Part shown: positions 1 to 8,444 of the stretch, piece after piece
Layout: each line of letters starts with the position of its first letter
Numbering within the stretch: the first letter of the stretch is position 1
NCBI GenBank assembly: GCA_944324945.1
Contig: CALUYE010000004.1
Location: 1-64,000, forward strand
DNA length: 64,000 nucleotides
Reading direction: 5' to 3'
Source of the DNA: Candidatus Gastranaerophilales bacterium
GTDB lineage: Bacteria; Cyanobacteriota; Vampirovibrionia; Gastranaerophilales; Gastranaerophilaceae
Made by a program: the position numbers and the translations under genes
The notes under the pieces: generated by a model
The model's database searches: none
Told to the model about the DNA's origin: nothing
The model's input: the letters and a program-made list of their open reading frames with translations, nothing else

Positions 1-250
1 TAATCGTACCCAAGGCGCCATGAGCTTAGAGCTTTGCTCTTAGCGAATGGCAATAACGGCAAAGGTGTATGAAGCACGCCGACAGCGCCTGAGTAGCCAG
101 CGGCAAGTGCGTAATCGTACCCAAGGCGCCATGAGCTTAGAGCTTTGCTCTTAGCGAATGGCAATAACGGCAAAGGTGTATGAAGCACAGTGAATAGCGC
201 CTGAGTAGCCAGCGGCAAGTGCGTAATCGTATCCGGCATGCCATGTAAAA
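1..250. repeat. Tandem repeat of about 111 bp, two full copies plus partial third
   Basis: The segment beginning TAATCGTACCCAAGGCGCC at position 1 recurs at 112, and its first bases recur again at 224 before the match decays. Unit lengths are 111 and 112 bp; the two copies differ mainly around 79-86 versus 189-197. Each unit contains a small palindrome (AGAGC, TTT, GCTCT). The repeat is visibly richer in G and C than the rest of the window and runs off the left edge, so more copies may lie upstream. One minus-strand frame is open through copy 1 with a 37-codon period, but copy 2 is shifted by one base. Positions 251-306 hold only the promoter of the next gene. Confidence 0.85.
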
Positions 251-270
251 ACGCCCGGCAAAGTTTATTA

Positions 271-300
271 TTGCAATAAAATAACCAACTGTAGTAAAAT
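271..300 (+). promoter_or_regulatory. Probable promoter of the YhaM-like gene, leaderless geometry
   Basis: TTGCAA at 271-276 and TAAAAT at 295-300 are separated by 18 bp. The -10 ends 6 nt before the ATG at 307 and there is no Shine-Dalgarno sequence, so transcription would be predicted to begin at or next to the start codon. Confidence 0.5.
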
Positions 301-306
301 TAAATT

Positions 307-1140
307 ATGCTAGATAAAAATGCAAAATATGAAATAATGTCTTTTTCTATAGGCGATACCAAAGCGGGTACCAAAATGGGAAAAATGCAGCTTAAAAATC
401 TTGAAAATTCTTCAATTTTAAACTGTGTGTTATGGGAAGAAACTCTTAATCGAACGGACGATATTTCAACAAGAACAGGAAACATAATAAAAATAATAAC
501 GGCAAGCTATAATGAAAAATACAACAATTGTCTTTTAAATAATTTTGAAGTTTGCGAGTATGCAACATTAGGAATTGATGAAGATAAAAGACAGGAGTGT
601 TTTAATAAAATTATCGATACAATAAATGAATTTAAAGACGAAAAGTTGAAAAGTTTTGTTTTAAATACGCTAAATCAAAATAAAGAAAAATTTATGACGT
701 CTCCTGCGGCAAAACAAATGCACCACAACTTTATCGGCGGACTTGTGCTTCATACTCTTGAATGTGTTGAAATTGCAAAAACAATTCTTCCGAAATTAAA
801 AAAAGAATTAAATACCGAAGAAGTTCTTGCGGCTGCAATTTTACATGATATAGGTAAAATTTTTGAATACGACATAAACTTAGAATCAGGAATGATTGAA
901 TACAACGAGCAATTTAGAAAAGATTGGCTTACGCATTCGCAATACGGTTATAGTTTATGCATGTCAAACGGTTTTTATAATATTGCAAAAATGATAGCTG
1001 CTCACCATGGAAGAGCCGATTGGGGTGCTATGATTGATTTAGGTGAAAGAGATTTAGAGCCTTTTTATTATATAATTCATCATATCGATGATTTGAGCGC
1101 TAAATTCGGTGCAACAAGCGTTAATGATATTAAAAATTAA
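307..1140 (+). CDS. YhaM-like 3'-5' exoribonuclease (OB fold + HD domain)
   Basis: The N-terminal ~85 residues look like an OB-fold nucleic-acid-binding domain, and the rest is an HD phosphohydrolase domain with His149, the His180-Asp181 pair in ILHDIGK, and His233-His234 in AAHHGRADWG. This order and the 277-residue length match the YhaM/CBF1 family, metal-dependent 3'-5' exonucleases acting on RNA and single-stranded DNA. The ATG at 307 lacks a ribosome binding site but sits 6 nt after a -10 hexamer. The secreted-protein gene follows 11 bp later and may be co-transcribed. The family assignment is firm; the preferred substrate here is not known. Confidence 0.85.
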   Translation: MLDKNAKYEIMSFSIGDTKAGTKMGKMQLKNLENSSILNCVLWEETLNRTDDISTRTGNIIKIITASYNEKYNNCLLNNFEVCEYATLGIDEDKRQECFNKIIDTINEFKDEKLKSFVLNTLNQNKEKFMTSPAAKQMHHNFIGGLVLHTLECVEIAKTILPKLKKELNTEEVLAAAILHDIGKIFEYDINLESGMIEYNEQFRKDWLTHSQYGYSLCMSNGFYNIAKMIAAHHGRADWGAMIDLGERDLEPFYYIIHHIDDLSAKFGATSVNDIKN

Positions 1141-1151
1141 AGGATAGTAAA

Positions 1152-1844
1152 ATGAGATTATTAAAATTATTTATTTTGGCTTTGTGCATGTTTTTGTTTC
1201 AAAATGCCCATGCAGCGCATCAACTTTATGCCGATAGAGACGGAGTTAACATTCCCTACGGTACTAAGCTTAATTTAACGCTGTCGCATGATTTAAAAAG
1301 CTCAAATGTTGTTGAAGGCGATATGTTTCAGGCGTATTTAAACCAGGATTTATATGTAAATTACAAGCTGATTCTTCCTTCAAAAACGATTTTCAGGGGA
1401 AGAATATCAAACGTTCAATACTCAAAAAGATTATCAAGAGCAGCGATTCTATATTTGACTCTTGATCATCTTGTAACAAAAGACGGTGAACAAATCCCGA
1501 TAAATTCAGGCTTAGCTACTCATTTTGATTACAAAATGAAAAAAGACGGAGGCTTAACTACAGGTGGAAATTACTTTACTGCTGTTAAGAAGGATTTAAA
1601 AAATGCAGGTGCAATCGTTCCAAGAACAATTGACTGGGGCGCAACCGCAGGAGATAATTTATTTACGGGTGCAAAAATCGTTTTCGTCCCTGTTGCAGCA
1701 CTTGGCGGGTGTATAGCTTGTGTCGGTTCGAGTGTATATAATACCGTTGCCGATTTATTCAGAAAAGGCGATGAAGTAATAATTAAAAAAGGTGAAGAAT
1801 TTGATATAATTCTTTTATCCAACCTTGAAATTCCGACTTATTAA
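1152..1844 (+). CDS. Secreted protein of unknown function
   Basis: 230 residues with a clear Sec signal peptide (MRLLKLFILALCMFLFQNAHA, cleavage near residue 21). The middle contains a beta-rich stretch with the pattern LPSKTIFRGRIS followed by LTLDHLVTKDGEQIPI. That pattern (an 'insoluble-by-design' surface, a GRI/GRV turn, then a D-G-x-x-I-P-I hairpin) recalls barrel-like domains of envelope proteins such as VirB10-type C-termini, but this is only a resemblance. A hydrophobic, glycine-rich segment lies near residues 175-195. The ATG at 1152 follows AAAGGATAG at a good distance. A bidirectional terminator follows the stop codon. I do not recognise the family. Confidence 0.6.
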   Translation: MRLLKLFILALCMFLFQNAHAAHQLYADRDGVNIPYGTKLNLTLSHDLKSSNVVEGDMFQAYLNQDLYVNYKLILPSKTIFRGRISNVQYSKRLSRAAILYLTLDHLVTKDGEQIPINSGLATHFDYKMKKDGGLTTGGNYFTAVKKDLKNAGAIVPRTIDWGATAGDNLFTGAKIVFVPVAALGGCIACVGSSVYNTVADLFRKGDEVIIKKGEEFDIILLSNLEIPTY

Positions 1845-1860
1845 AAATATTTATAATAAA

Positions 1861-1886
1861 AAAACGGCTTTTTAAAAAGCCGTTTT
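1861..1886. terminator. Bidirectional rho-independent terminator
   Basis: AAAACGGC at 1861-1868 pairs with GCCGTTTT at 1879-1886, flanked by A-rich and T-rich runs on both sides. It lies between two convergent genes and can serve both the secreted-protein gene (+) and fabG (-). Confidence 0.85.
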
Positions 1887-1902
1887 TTTATTGTTTCAAT
1901 AA

Positions 1903-2631
1903 TTATATTATCATCCCGCCATCAACTTCTAAAACTTGACCTGTCATGTATTGAGCATCAAGTGCTAAAAATTTAACGGCTTTTGCTATATCTTCAGGTG
2001 TTCCTAATCTTTTAAGCGGGATTAGTTTCAACATTTCATCGATATTAGGCAAATCTTTTGTCATATCTGTTTCAATGAATCCGGGAGCAACCGCATTTAC
2101 TCTTATTCCTCTTGAACCCAGTTCCTTTGCTAAGGATTTTGTAAATCCGATTAATCCTGCTTTAGCAGCGGAATAATTTGCCTGTCCTGCATTTCCGTAT
2201 AAACCCACAACGCTTGTTGTGTTAATAATGGCTCCGCTTCTTTGTTTCATCATGATTTTTGAAACGGGTTTTGTAACATAAAATGCGCTGTTTAAATTTG
2301 TGTTAATAACTGCTTCCCATTTTTCCTGCGTCATTCTGATAAATAAGTCATCTCTTGTAATACCTGCGTTATTAACAAGAACGTCAATTCTTTGGAATTT
2401 TTCAAATATTTTAGATATATTTTCTTCAACTTCCTGCATATTTGAAACATCAAATTTATAAATTTGCGCGTCAACCCCATGCGCTTTAACGTCTTCAAGG
2501 GTTTTTTGTGCTGCTTCGGTGTTGCCTGCGTAATTTAGCGCCAAGTCATATCCGCATTTTGCAAGCTCAAGAGCTATTGCTCTTCCGATACCTCTTGAAG
2601 CACCAGTTACCAATGCTAATTTTTCGCTCAT
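1903..2631 (-). CDS. fabG: 3-oxoacyl-[acyl-carrier-protein] reductase FabG
   Basis: Short-chain dehydrogenase of 242 residues that reduces beta-ketoacyl-ACP with NADPH in fatty acid elongation. The cofactor motif TGASRGIG is at 9-16, NNAG at 87-90, and the catalytic tetrad is Asn111, Ser140, Tyr153 and Lys157 (YSAAK). The C-terminus ends in the usual VDGG segment. GGAG six bases before the ATG supports the start. It is the last gene of a minus-strand operon rpmF-plsX-fabD-fabG, with 1 bp between the fabD stop and its start, and ends at a strong terminator. No acpP or fabF follows, unlike many fab clusters. Confidence 0.95.
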   Translation of the reverse strand: MSEKLALVTGASRGIGRAIALELAKCGYDLALNYAGNTEAAQKTLEDVKAHGVDAQIYKFDVSNMQEVEENISKIFEKFQRIDVLVNNAGITRDDLFIRMTQEKWEAVINTNLNSAFYVTKPVSKIMMKQRSGAIINTTSVVGLYGNAGQANYSAAKAGLIGFTKSLAKELGSRGIRVNAVAPGFIETDMTKDLPNIDEMLKLIPLKRLGTPEDIAKAVKFLALDAQYMTGQVLEVDGGMII

Positions 2632-2632
2632 T

Positions 2633-3577
2633 TTATACTCCTACCATTAATTCATCTATTACTGCTTTTAAGGTTATTGAATCCGAAACGTTATAGGTTT
2701 TAATTTCCGATGAAATTTTTCTGTTTAAACCTGCAAGAACTCTACCGTTTCCGAATTCTATAAATGTGTCAACGCCGTATTCGATAGCGTTTTGAATTGT
2801 TTGACACCACATAACCGATGAGTTTATCTGGTTTGGCATTTTTTCTTTAAAATCCTGTGCCTTTGTTGTCATTTTAGCGTCAACATTTGTAATAACGGGA
2901 ATTGATGCGTCTTTTAAATCAAGGGTTTGAACAAAATCAATAAACCCTTCTTTGGCGCTATCCATCAATTTTGAATGAAACCCTCCGGATACTGCAAGGG
3001 GAATCACTTTTCTTGCGCCTTTTTCTTTAATCAACTCGCATGCTTTTTGAACTGCTTCGATTTCTCCCGTTATAACAATTTGAGTCGGGTCGTTGTAATT
3101 TGCAATTTGTACACTTCCAAGGTTTGACGCTTCTTTAATTGAGGAATTGATATTTTCAATATCAGCTCCTAATATTGCAGCCATGGTGCCTTTTGTTGAT
3201 TTTGCCGCTATATCCATCAATTGTGATCTTTTTTGTATTGCTTTAATTGTGGTTTTTAAATCCATAACACCAGCGCAATACATAGCACAATATTCTCCTA
3301 ATGAATGCCCCATAACAACATCAGGCTTAATATCAGCCATTTTTCTAAAAGCTTCAAGAGCGGCAATTGAAGTAGTAACAATGGCACTTTGAGCATTAAT
3401 TGTTTCTTTTAATTCTTCATCAGGACCATCAAAACATAGTTTTGAGATTTTTTTACCTAGAACTTCATCTGCAATTTCATATACTTCTTTTGCCTGTGTA
3501 AAATTATTATATAAATCTAAGCCCATGCCCGCACTTTGCGAACCTTGACCAGGAAATATAAAAGCTGTTTTTTTCAT
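2633..3577 (-). CDS. fabD: Malonyl-CoA:ACP transacylase FabD
   Basis: 314 residues. Transfers malonyl groups from CoA to acyl carrier protein, providing the extender unit for fatty acid synthesis. The family motif GQGSQ is at 10-14 and the nucleophile Ser92 sits in GHSLGE; the catalytic histidine is in the GGFHSKLM segment near residue 200. AGGGG precedes the start. It follows plsX after 14 bp; in many genomes fabH occupies this position, and it is absent here. Confidence 0.95.
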   Translation of the reverse strand: MKKTAFIFPGQGSQSAGMGLDLYNNFTQAKEVYEIADEVLGKKISKLCFDGPDEELKETINAQSAIVTTSIAALEAFRKMADIKPDVVMGHSLGEYCAMYCAGVMDLKTTIKAIQKRSQLMDIAAKSTKGTMAAILGADIENINSSIKEASNLGSVQIANYNDPTQIVITGEIEAVQKACELIKEKGARKVIPLAVSGGFHSKLMDSAKEGFIDFVQTLDLKDASIPVITNVDAKMTTKAQDFKEKMPNQINSSVMWCQTIQNAIEYGVDTFIEFGNGRVLAGLNRKISSEIKTYNVSDSITLKAVIDELMVGV

Positions 3578-3591
3578 TTTTTCCCCTTTAT

Positions 3592-4644
3592 TTAATTTTG
3601 GATAAGTTCAAAAATCTTTTTATTAACGCCTGATTCAACCGCTTCTTTTGCAACGCGAACAGCGTTTTTAATGGCGTATGAAGAACTTCTTCCATGCGAA
3701 ATTACGGTTATTCCTTTAACGCCCAACAACAATGCGCCCCCGAATTCTTCATAGTTAATTCTTTTGTATATTCTTTTCATAAACGGTTTTGCAAGTAAGC
3801 CTACGATTTTTGAAGCAAAATCCGTCATAAATTCCTGTTGAATTAATTTAAACAGCATCATAGAGCAGCCTTCAATCGTTTTAAGGGCAACGTTTCCGAC
3901 AAACCCTTCACACACGACAACATCTACATCACCCTGGAAAAGTTCTTTTCCTTCCGTATTGCCGATAAAATTAAGTCCTACAGTATTTTCTTTTAGAAGT
4001 TTATAAGTTTCTTTTACGAGCTGGTTGCCTTTTTCTTCTTCTTCGCCTATATTTAAAACGCCGATTCTCGGGTTGTTTCTGTTGTAAACATTTTTGGCAA
4101 ATGTTGCACCCATCATTGCAAACTGCACAAGCATTTCAGGTGTTGAAGACGAATTTGCTCCGACGTCTATTAAAATAACGGGATCTTTTTTTGTGGGTAA
4201 AGCGGTAGCTATTGCAGGGCGCTCAATTCCTCTTATGCGTCCTAAGCCGAATAAAGCGCTTGCCATGGCGGCTCCTGTTGAGCCTGCTGCTACTATAGCA
4301 TCAGAGCTTCCTTTTGCAACCGCATCAACCGCTAAAACAATCGATGCGTTTCTTTTTTTGCGTATAGCAACACCCGGGGCCTCGCCCATTTCAATTATTT
4401 CGTCTGCTTGGGTTATTTTGATATCCAGCTTGGATAAATCGACTTTTATATTTTTGATAAAATATCCGCCTCGATTTGACCTGATGCCTTTTTTGGATAT
4501 TTCATCAAGAACTTTTTGGATTTTGTCGGTTTGTCCTACAAGCTCTATTCCAACGTTATAGTCTTGTGCTGCCCAGACTGCGCCTTTGACTATTTCACCG
4601 GGAGCGTAATCTCCTCCCATTGCATCTACTGCAATTCTTGTCAT
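3592..4644 (-). CDS. plsX: Phosphate acyltransferase PlsX
   Basis: 350 residues beginning MTRIAVDAMGGDYAPGEIV, the hallmark N-terminus of PlsX. The enzyme converts acyl-ACP to acyl-phosphate, the donor for glycerol-3-phosphate acylation by PlsY. Further family segments visible are VAAGSTGAAMA and LIDVGAN. The length is typical. It lies 38 bp downstream of rpmF, the conserved rpmF-plsX arrangement, and is presumably co-transcribed with fabD and fabG. Confidence 0.95.
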   Translation of the reverse strand: MTRIAVDAMGGDYAPGEIVKGAVWAAQDYNVGIELVGQTDKIQKVLDEISKKGIRSNRGGYFIKNIKVDLSKLDIKITQADEIIEMGEAPGVAIRKKRNASIVLAVDAVAKGSSDAIVAAGSTGAAMASALFGLGRIRGIERPAIATALPTKKDPVILIDVGANSSSTPEMLVQFAMMGATFAKNVYNRNNPRIGVLNIGEEEEKGNQLVKETYKLLKENTVGLNFIGNTEGKELFQGDVDVVVCEGFVGNVALKTIEGCSMMLFKLIQQEFMTDFASKIVGLLAKPFMKRIYKRINYEEFGGALLLGVKGITVISHGRSSSYAIKNAVRVAKEAVESGVNKKIFELIQN

Positions 4645-4682
4645 ACTAATTTCCCCAAAATGTTACCGGTTGTATATTAAAT

Positions 4683-5033
4683 TTATTCTTTTGTTTCTTC
4701 AACAGTTTCAACTGTTTTTTCTTCTTTAGCTTCAACTTTTTCTTCTTGAATGGTTTCAGCTTTTTTTGCTCTTGGTTTTCTTGTTGTTTTTTTGGTTTCT
4801 TTTTCTTCTTTAACTTCTTTTACTTCCTGATTTTTATTTTCTTCAACAGCAGCTTGTTGTTTTTTTATTGAAGCGAAACCGTTTTTATAATATCCGCATT
4901 TAGGACATACTGTGTGTGTCGGTATAATTTCTTTACAATTAGGGCAAGTAGTTGTAGCAGGAACGCTTCCTTTCCAATTTGCTCTTCTTGTTGCCTGACT
5001 TGCTTTTCCTGTTCTCTTTTTTGGTGTAGCCAT
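4683..5033 (-). CDS. rpmF: 50S ribosomal protein L32 with long charged C-terminal tail
   Basis: The N-terminal ~60 residues are a standard bL32: MATPKKRTGKASQATRRAN, then a zinc-binding pair CPNC...CPKC at about 33-49. Normal bL32 ends around residue 60. Here a further ~55 residues follow, rich in Lys and Glu with a KKTTRKPRAKK patch, giving 116 residues. AAGGA precedes the ATG. It leads the plsX-fabD-fabG operon, so ribosome production and lipid synthesis may be coupled at the transcript level. The tail is probably disordered; its role is unknown. Confidence 0.93.
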   Translation of the reverse strand: MATPKKRTGKASQATRRANWKGSVPATTTCPNCKEIIPTHTVCPKCGYYKNGFASIKKQQAAVEENKNQEVKEVKEEKETKKTTRKPRAKKAETIQEEKVEAKEEKTVETVEETKE

Positions 5034-5095
5034 TTTTATTTCCTTTTCTTAATATTTTATATAATTTATTCGATTAATTTCTATTGTCTAAAAAA

Positions 5096-5130
5096 AAGAA
5101 GTCCTTGTCAATAATTAACAAGGACTTCTT
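5096..5130. terminator. Strong bidirectional terminator
   Basis: A perfect 13-bp stem (AAGAAGTCCTTGT at 5096-5108 with ACAAGGACTTCTT at 5118-5130) and a 9-nt loop, followed by T-runs on both strands. It follows the winged-helix gene on the minus strand and isolates it from rpmF. Confidence 0.9.
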
Positions 5131-5152
5131 TAAATTTTTTTTCTTTGCTTAA

Positions 5153-5350
5153 TTATCTTAAGCTGATTTTTGTGTAAGAACCTTTTTTGCTGAAGTTAAC
5201 TTTGTCTTCACGAGCTAACCAGCCAAGACCCATGCTGGTGAAGTTTTCATTTAAGCCTAAATCTTTGTTCATCTTTTTTGTTGTTACTTCGCCGTTTTCA
5301 TTTAAGTATTCCCAAATTTTTCCAGCTGTTTCAATAATTGTTTCTTGCAT
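5153..5350 (-). CDS. Small winged-helix DNA-binding protein (DUF2582-like)
   Basis: About 65 residues from the ATG at 5350, which follows AAAAGGAGTACAACA. Eleven further codons are open upstream but lie across the ribosome binding site and are probably not translated. The sequence MQETIIETAGKIWEYLNENG, then MNKDLGLN and LGWLAREDKV, matches the compact winged helix-turn-helix family DUF2582, found in Bacteroidetes and other anaerobes. Target and effector are unknown. A perfect inverted repeat lies 47 bp upstream (5397-5423), a possible operator. It is transcribed alone and ends at the strong terminator. Confidence 0.75.
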   Translation of the reverse strand: MQETIIETAGKIWEYLNENGEVTTKKMNKDLGLNENFTSMGLGWLAREDKVNFSKKGSYTKISLR

Positions 5351-5396
5351 TGTTGTACTCCTTTTTAAATGCTTTGTATACAAGTTTACTACCGGT

Positions 5397-5423
5397 AATA
5401 TGAATTTGTTTGTTATTCATATT
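5397..5423. promoter_or_regulatory. Inverted repeat, possible operator
   Basis: AATATGAAT at 5397-5405 and ATTCATATT at 5415-5423 are perfect inverted copies separated by 9 bp, followed by another related half-site (ATATTCAT at 5426-5433). It sits in the divergent intergenic region between the winged-helix gene and leuD. Such AT-only palindromes can occur by chance in this base composition. Confidence 0.35.
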
Positions 5424-5483
5424 GCATATTCATGTTAATTTATAATATAGTTATTGTATATAGTTTAAATGGATGAAAAACAC

Positions 5484-5963
5484 ATGAATTGGATTTATGA
5501 AGATAACGTAGATACGGATGTTATAATCCCCGCAAGATATTTAAACACAAAGGATGCGGGGGAATTGGCTTTGCATTGTATGGAAGATATTGATAAAGAT
5601 TTTTCAAAAAACGTCAAAAAGGATGATTTTATTATAGCGGGCTATAATTTCGGCTGCGGATCATCCAGAGAGCACGCCCCGCTTGCAATTAAAGCTTCGG
5701 GGGTTAAAGCTGTCATTGCTAAAACTTTTGCAAGGATATTTTACAGAAATGCAATCAATATAGGTCTTATTATTATCGAAAACGATGAAATTCAAAACGA
5801 TATTAATAAAGATGATGAAATTTCAATAGATATTGATAACGGTAAAATAATAAACAAAACAAAAAAGAAAGAATATTCTTTTAAACCCTACCCCAAAGAA
5901 ATTCAAAAAATAATTGAAGCAGGCGGATTGGTAAACTATACAAAAATTAAAACAAGGAATTAA
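5484..5963 (+). CDS. leuD: 3-isopropylmalate dehydratase small subunit LeuD
   Basis: About 159 residues, the swivel domain of the isopropylmalate isomerase of leucine synthesis. Diagnostic segments are [17 protein letters not shown] near the N-terminus and [11 protein letters not shown]. The small size fits the LeuD type found with separate LeuC. The start is uncertain: an in-frame ATG at 5469 would add five residues, but the one at 5484 is better spaced from GGATG at 5470. leuC is not in the window. leuB follows after 2 bp, so the two are translationally linked. A -10-like TATAAT is at 5441-5446. Confidence 0.92.
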   Translation: MNWIYEDNVDTDVIIPARYLNTKDAGELALHCMEDIDKDFSKNVKKDDFIIAGYNFGCGSSREHAPLAIKASGVKAVIAKTFARIFYRNAINIGLIIIENDEIQNDINKDDEISIDIDNGKIINKTKKKEYSFKPYPKEIQKIIEAGGLVNYTKIKTRN

Positions 5964-5965
5964 TT

Positions 5966-7057
5966 ATGTCAAAAAATATATGCGTTTTATTGGGCGATGG
6001 CGTCGGAGTGGAAATTGTTAAAAGTGCTGTCAGTGTTTTAGAAAAAATTGACAGTGTGTATAATTTAAACCTTAAATTTAACTACGCTCCAATCGGCGGA
6101 AGATGTTACGAAGAAACCGGAGTTCCTCTGAGTGAAAAAACGCTTAAATGTGCGCTTGAATCGGATGCTGTTTTATTGGGTGCAGTAGGTGATTGGAAGT
6201 ATGATAAACTTGCTCCAGAGCTAAGGCCTGAAAAAGCGCTTTTGGGTATCAGAAAAAAACTTAACCTTTTTGCAAATTTAAGACCCGTTAAGGTGTTTGA
6301 TGAATTGTTGTTTTCATCTCCCTTAAAATCGGAAATTGCTAAAAATACTGATATTATGATAGTAAGAGAATTAACAGGGGATGTGTATTTTGGAGAACCG
6401 AGAGGAATTGAAATTAAAAAAACTCTTGATAATCGTGAAATAAAAGTCGGTTTTAACAACATGATTTATGATGAAGATGAGATAAGAAGAATTGCCCATG
6501 TTGCGTTTAAATCGGCTCAAAAAAGAAAAAAGAGGGTCTGCTGCGTCGATAAAGCAAATGTTTTAGACGTTTCAAGGTTATTTAGGGAAGTTGCGGGGGA
6601 AGTTTCAAAAGAATATAAAGATGTGGAGTTGTCATACATGTATGTTGATAATTGCGCAATGCAGCTTGTTTTAAACCCGAGACAGTTTGATGTTATCTTA
6701 ACGGGAAATATTTTCGGGGATATCTTATCGGATGAAGCATCAACCATCTGCGGTTCGCTGGGTATGCTTCCATCGGCTTCCTTGTCCGATGGCAATACTC
6801 CTTTTATGTATGAACCGATACATGGCTCTGCTCCCGATTTGGCGGGCAAAAATGTCGTAAATCCGATAGCTACGATATTATCTGCGGCAATGATGCTTAA
6901 TTATTCTTTTGATAATATTTTAGCTTCGCAAAATATAACAAGAGCGGTAAAAGAAGTTTTAAAAGAGGGATACAGAACAAAAGACATTTATCAAAAGGGT
7001 GATGAATTGTGTACAACAACAAAAATCACCGAGCTTATTGTTGATAAAATAAGATAA
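5966..7057 (+). CDS. leuB: 3-isopropylmalate dehydrogenase LeuB
   Basis: 363 residues. Oxidises and decarboxylates 3-isopropylmalate to 2-oxoisocaproate using NAD. Visible features are the N-terminal [11 protein letters not shown], the substrate-binding [21 protein letters not shown] region, the [15 protein letters not shown] segment, the [13 protein letters not shown] metal-binding motif and the [13 protein letters not shown] cofactor loop. It is the second gene of a leuD-leuB pair; the next gene starts 39 bp downstream behind its own -10 element. Confidence 0.95.
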   Translation: MSKNICVLLGDGVGVEIVKSAVSVLEKIDSVYNLNLKFNYAPIGGRCYEETGVPLSEKTLKCALESDAVLLGAVGDWKYDKLAPELRPEKALLGIRKKLNLFANLRPVKVFDELLFSSPLKSEIAKNTDIMIVRELTGDVYFGEPRGIEIKKTLDNREIKVGFNNMIYDEDEIRRIAHVAFKSAQKRKKRVCCVDKANVLDVSRLFREVAGEVSKEYKDVELSYMYVDNCAMQLVLNPRQFDVILTGNIFGDILSDEASTICGSLGMLPSASLSDGNTPFMYEPIHGSAPDLAGKNVVNPIATILSAAMMLNYSFDNILASQNITRAVKEVLKEGYRTKDIYQKGDELCTTTKITELIVDKIR

Positions 7058-7096
7058 ACATTTTTCAAATTATCTAAAAATGTTATAATAATCTTG

Positions 7097-8443
7097 ATGA
7101 GAGAAGATTTAGAGTATAAAATCAATAACCTTAAAATAAAAACAGCTCAAACCCTTGAAAATACTAATCTTTATAAATATAAAGGTGTCGTTTCAAAGCT
7201 TTTGGGTTTGACCGTTGATGTTAAATTGCCGGGCTTGAAGATTGGCGATTTATGTTACATTCAAACCTATACGGGCGAAAAAAAGGCAGCTGAAGTTCAG
7301 GCTTTTAAGGGGGATGTTGCTCAATTACTGCTTTTGTATGACAGCGAAGGAATAGGACAGGGCTCTTTGGTTGAAACAACGGGAGGACCGATTTTACTTC
7401 CTGTCGGTGATTTTTTATTAGGCAGATTGATTAATCCGCTGGGTGAACCCATGGATTCAAAACCCCTTGATATAACGGGTGCTAAATACATGAATATAAA
7501 CGGTACAATCCCTGACGCTTTCCACAGACCCATAATTACGCAGCAAATGTCAACCGGAGTTCGCGTAATAGACGGACTTTTAACCATGGGTACAGGTCAG
7601 CGTATGGGCTTATTTGCAGGTTCAGGTGTTGGTAAATCGACTCTTCTTGGTATGATTGCAAGAAACTCTGATGCTGATGTTAATGTTGTGGCGCTTATCG
7701 GAGAACGCGGAAGAGAGGTTAGAGAATTTATCGTAGATGCGCTTAAAGAAGAAGGTATGAAAAGATCGGTTGTTGTTTGTGCAACGGGTGATCAGCCGCC
7801 TTTAATCAGAATGAAGTGTTTGCTTGCGGCAACTACGGTTTGCGAATATTTCAGAGATCAAGGTAAAAAAGTCTTTTTAATGACGGATACAATAACACGT
7901 TGCGCCATGGCAGGGCGTGAAGTAGGCTTATCTTTAGGAGAGCCTCCAACCATGAAAGGTTATCCTCCGAGCATTTTTTCATGGCTTCAAAGAGCTCTTG
8001 AGCGCACGGGAAATTCTGAAAAAGGCTCAGTAACCGCTCTTTATACGGTATTAATGGAGGGGGACGATATAACAGATCCTATTGTTGATATTGTGCGCGG
8101 TATTGTGGACGGTCATATTTTCTTATCAAGAAAAGTAGCGGAACAAAACCACTACCCTGCCATTGATCCTTTAGGCTCCATTTCAAGGTTATTTAGTTCA
8201 ATCTGTGATGAGGAACATAAAGAAGCGGCAGGAAAAATGAGAAATTTGCTTGCTTTATACCGTGAAAACAAAGATTTAATAGATGTTGGTATGTATCAAG
8301 GGGGAACTAACCCCAAACTTGATATAGCAATTGAATTAATGCCTCAAATAAACGCATTTTTGTGCCAGAAAACAACGGATATAGTTTCTATGGATACGAC
8401 AATTCAGGCTCTTAAAGATATGATGAGAAATGTTGAATTGTAG
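7097..8443 (+). CDS. fliI: FliI-type flagellar/type III export ATPase
   Basis: 448 residues related to the F1 beta subunit, with a Walker A GSGVGKST near 176-183, the Walker B segment KVFLMTDTITR, and the FliI/YscN-specific stretch PPTMKGYPPSIFSWLQRALERTG. The ATPase energises export of flagellar or injectisome substrates at the inner membrane. The ATG at 7097 lies 7 nt after a perfect TATAAT and has no Shine-Dalgarno; a TTG at 7094 is an alternative. No other flagellar gene is in the window, so whether it serves a flagellum or another export machine cannot be told from here. Confidence 0.85.
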   Translation: MREDLEYKINNLKIKTAQTLENTNLYKYKGVVSKLLGLTVDVKLPGLKIGDLCYIQTYTGEKKAAEVQAFKGDVAQLLLLYDSEGIGQGSLVETTGGPILLPVGDFLLGRLINPLGEPMDSKPLDITGAKYMNINGTIPDAFHRPIITQQMSTGVRVIDGLLTMGTGQRMGLFAGSGVGKSTLLGMIARNSDADVNVVALIGERGREVREFIVDALKEEGMKRSVVVCATGDQPPLIRMKCLLAATTVCEYFRDQGKKVFLMTDTITRCAMAGREVGLSLGEPPTMKGYPPSIFSWLQRALERTGNSEKGSVTALYTVLMEGDDITDPIVDIVRGIVDGHIFLSRKVAEQNHYPAIDPLGSISRLFSSICDEEHKEAAGKMRNLLALYRENKDLIDVGMYQGGTNPKLDIAIELMPQINAFLCQKTTDIVSMDTTIQALKDMMRNVEL

Positions 8444-8444
8444 C

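Noticed and set aside
1-223. Tandem repeat as a CRISPR array
   Set aside because: Units are about 111 bp and nearly identical throughout; there is no pattern of short repeats with unique spacers, and no cas genes are in the window.
4094-4561. 155-codon open frame on the plus strand inside plsX
   Set aside because: It is antisense to a fully conserved gene, has no ribosome binding site and no recognisable sequence; it is a shadow of plsX codon use.
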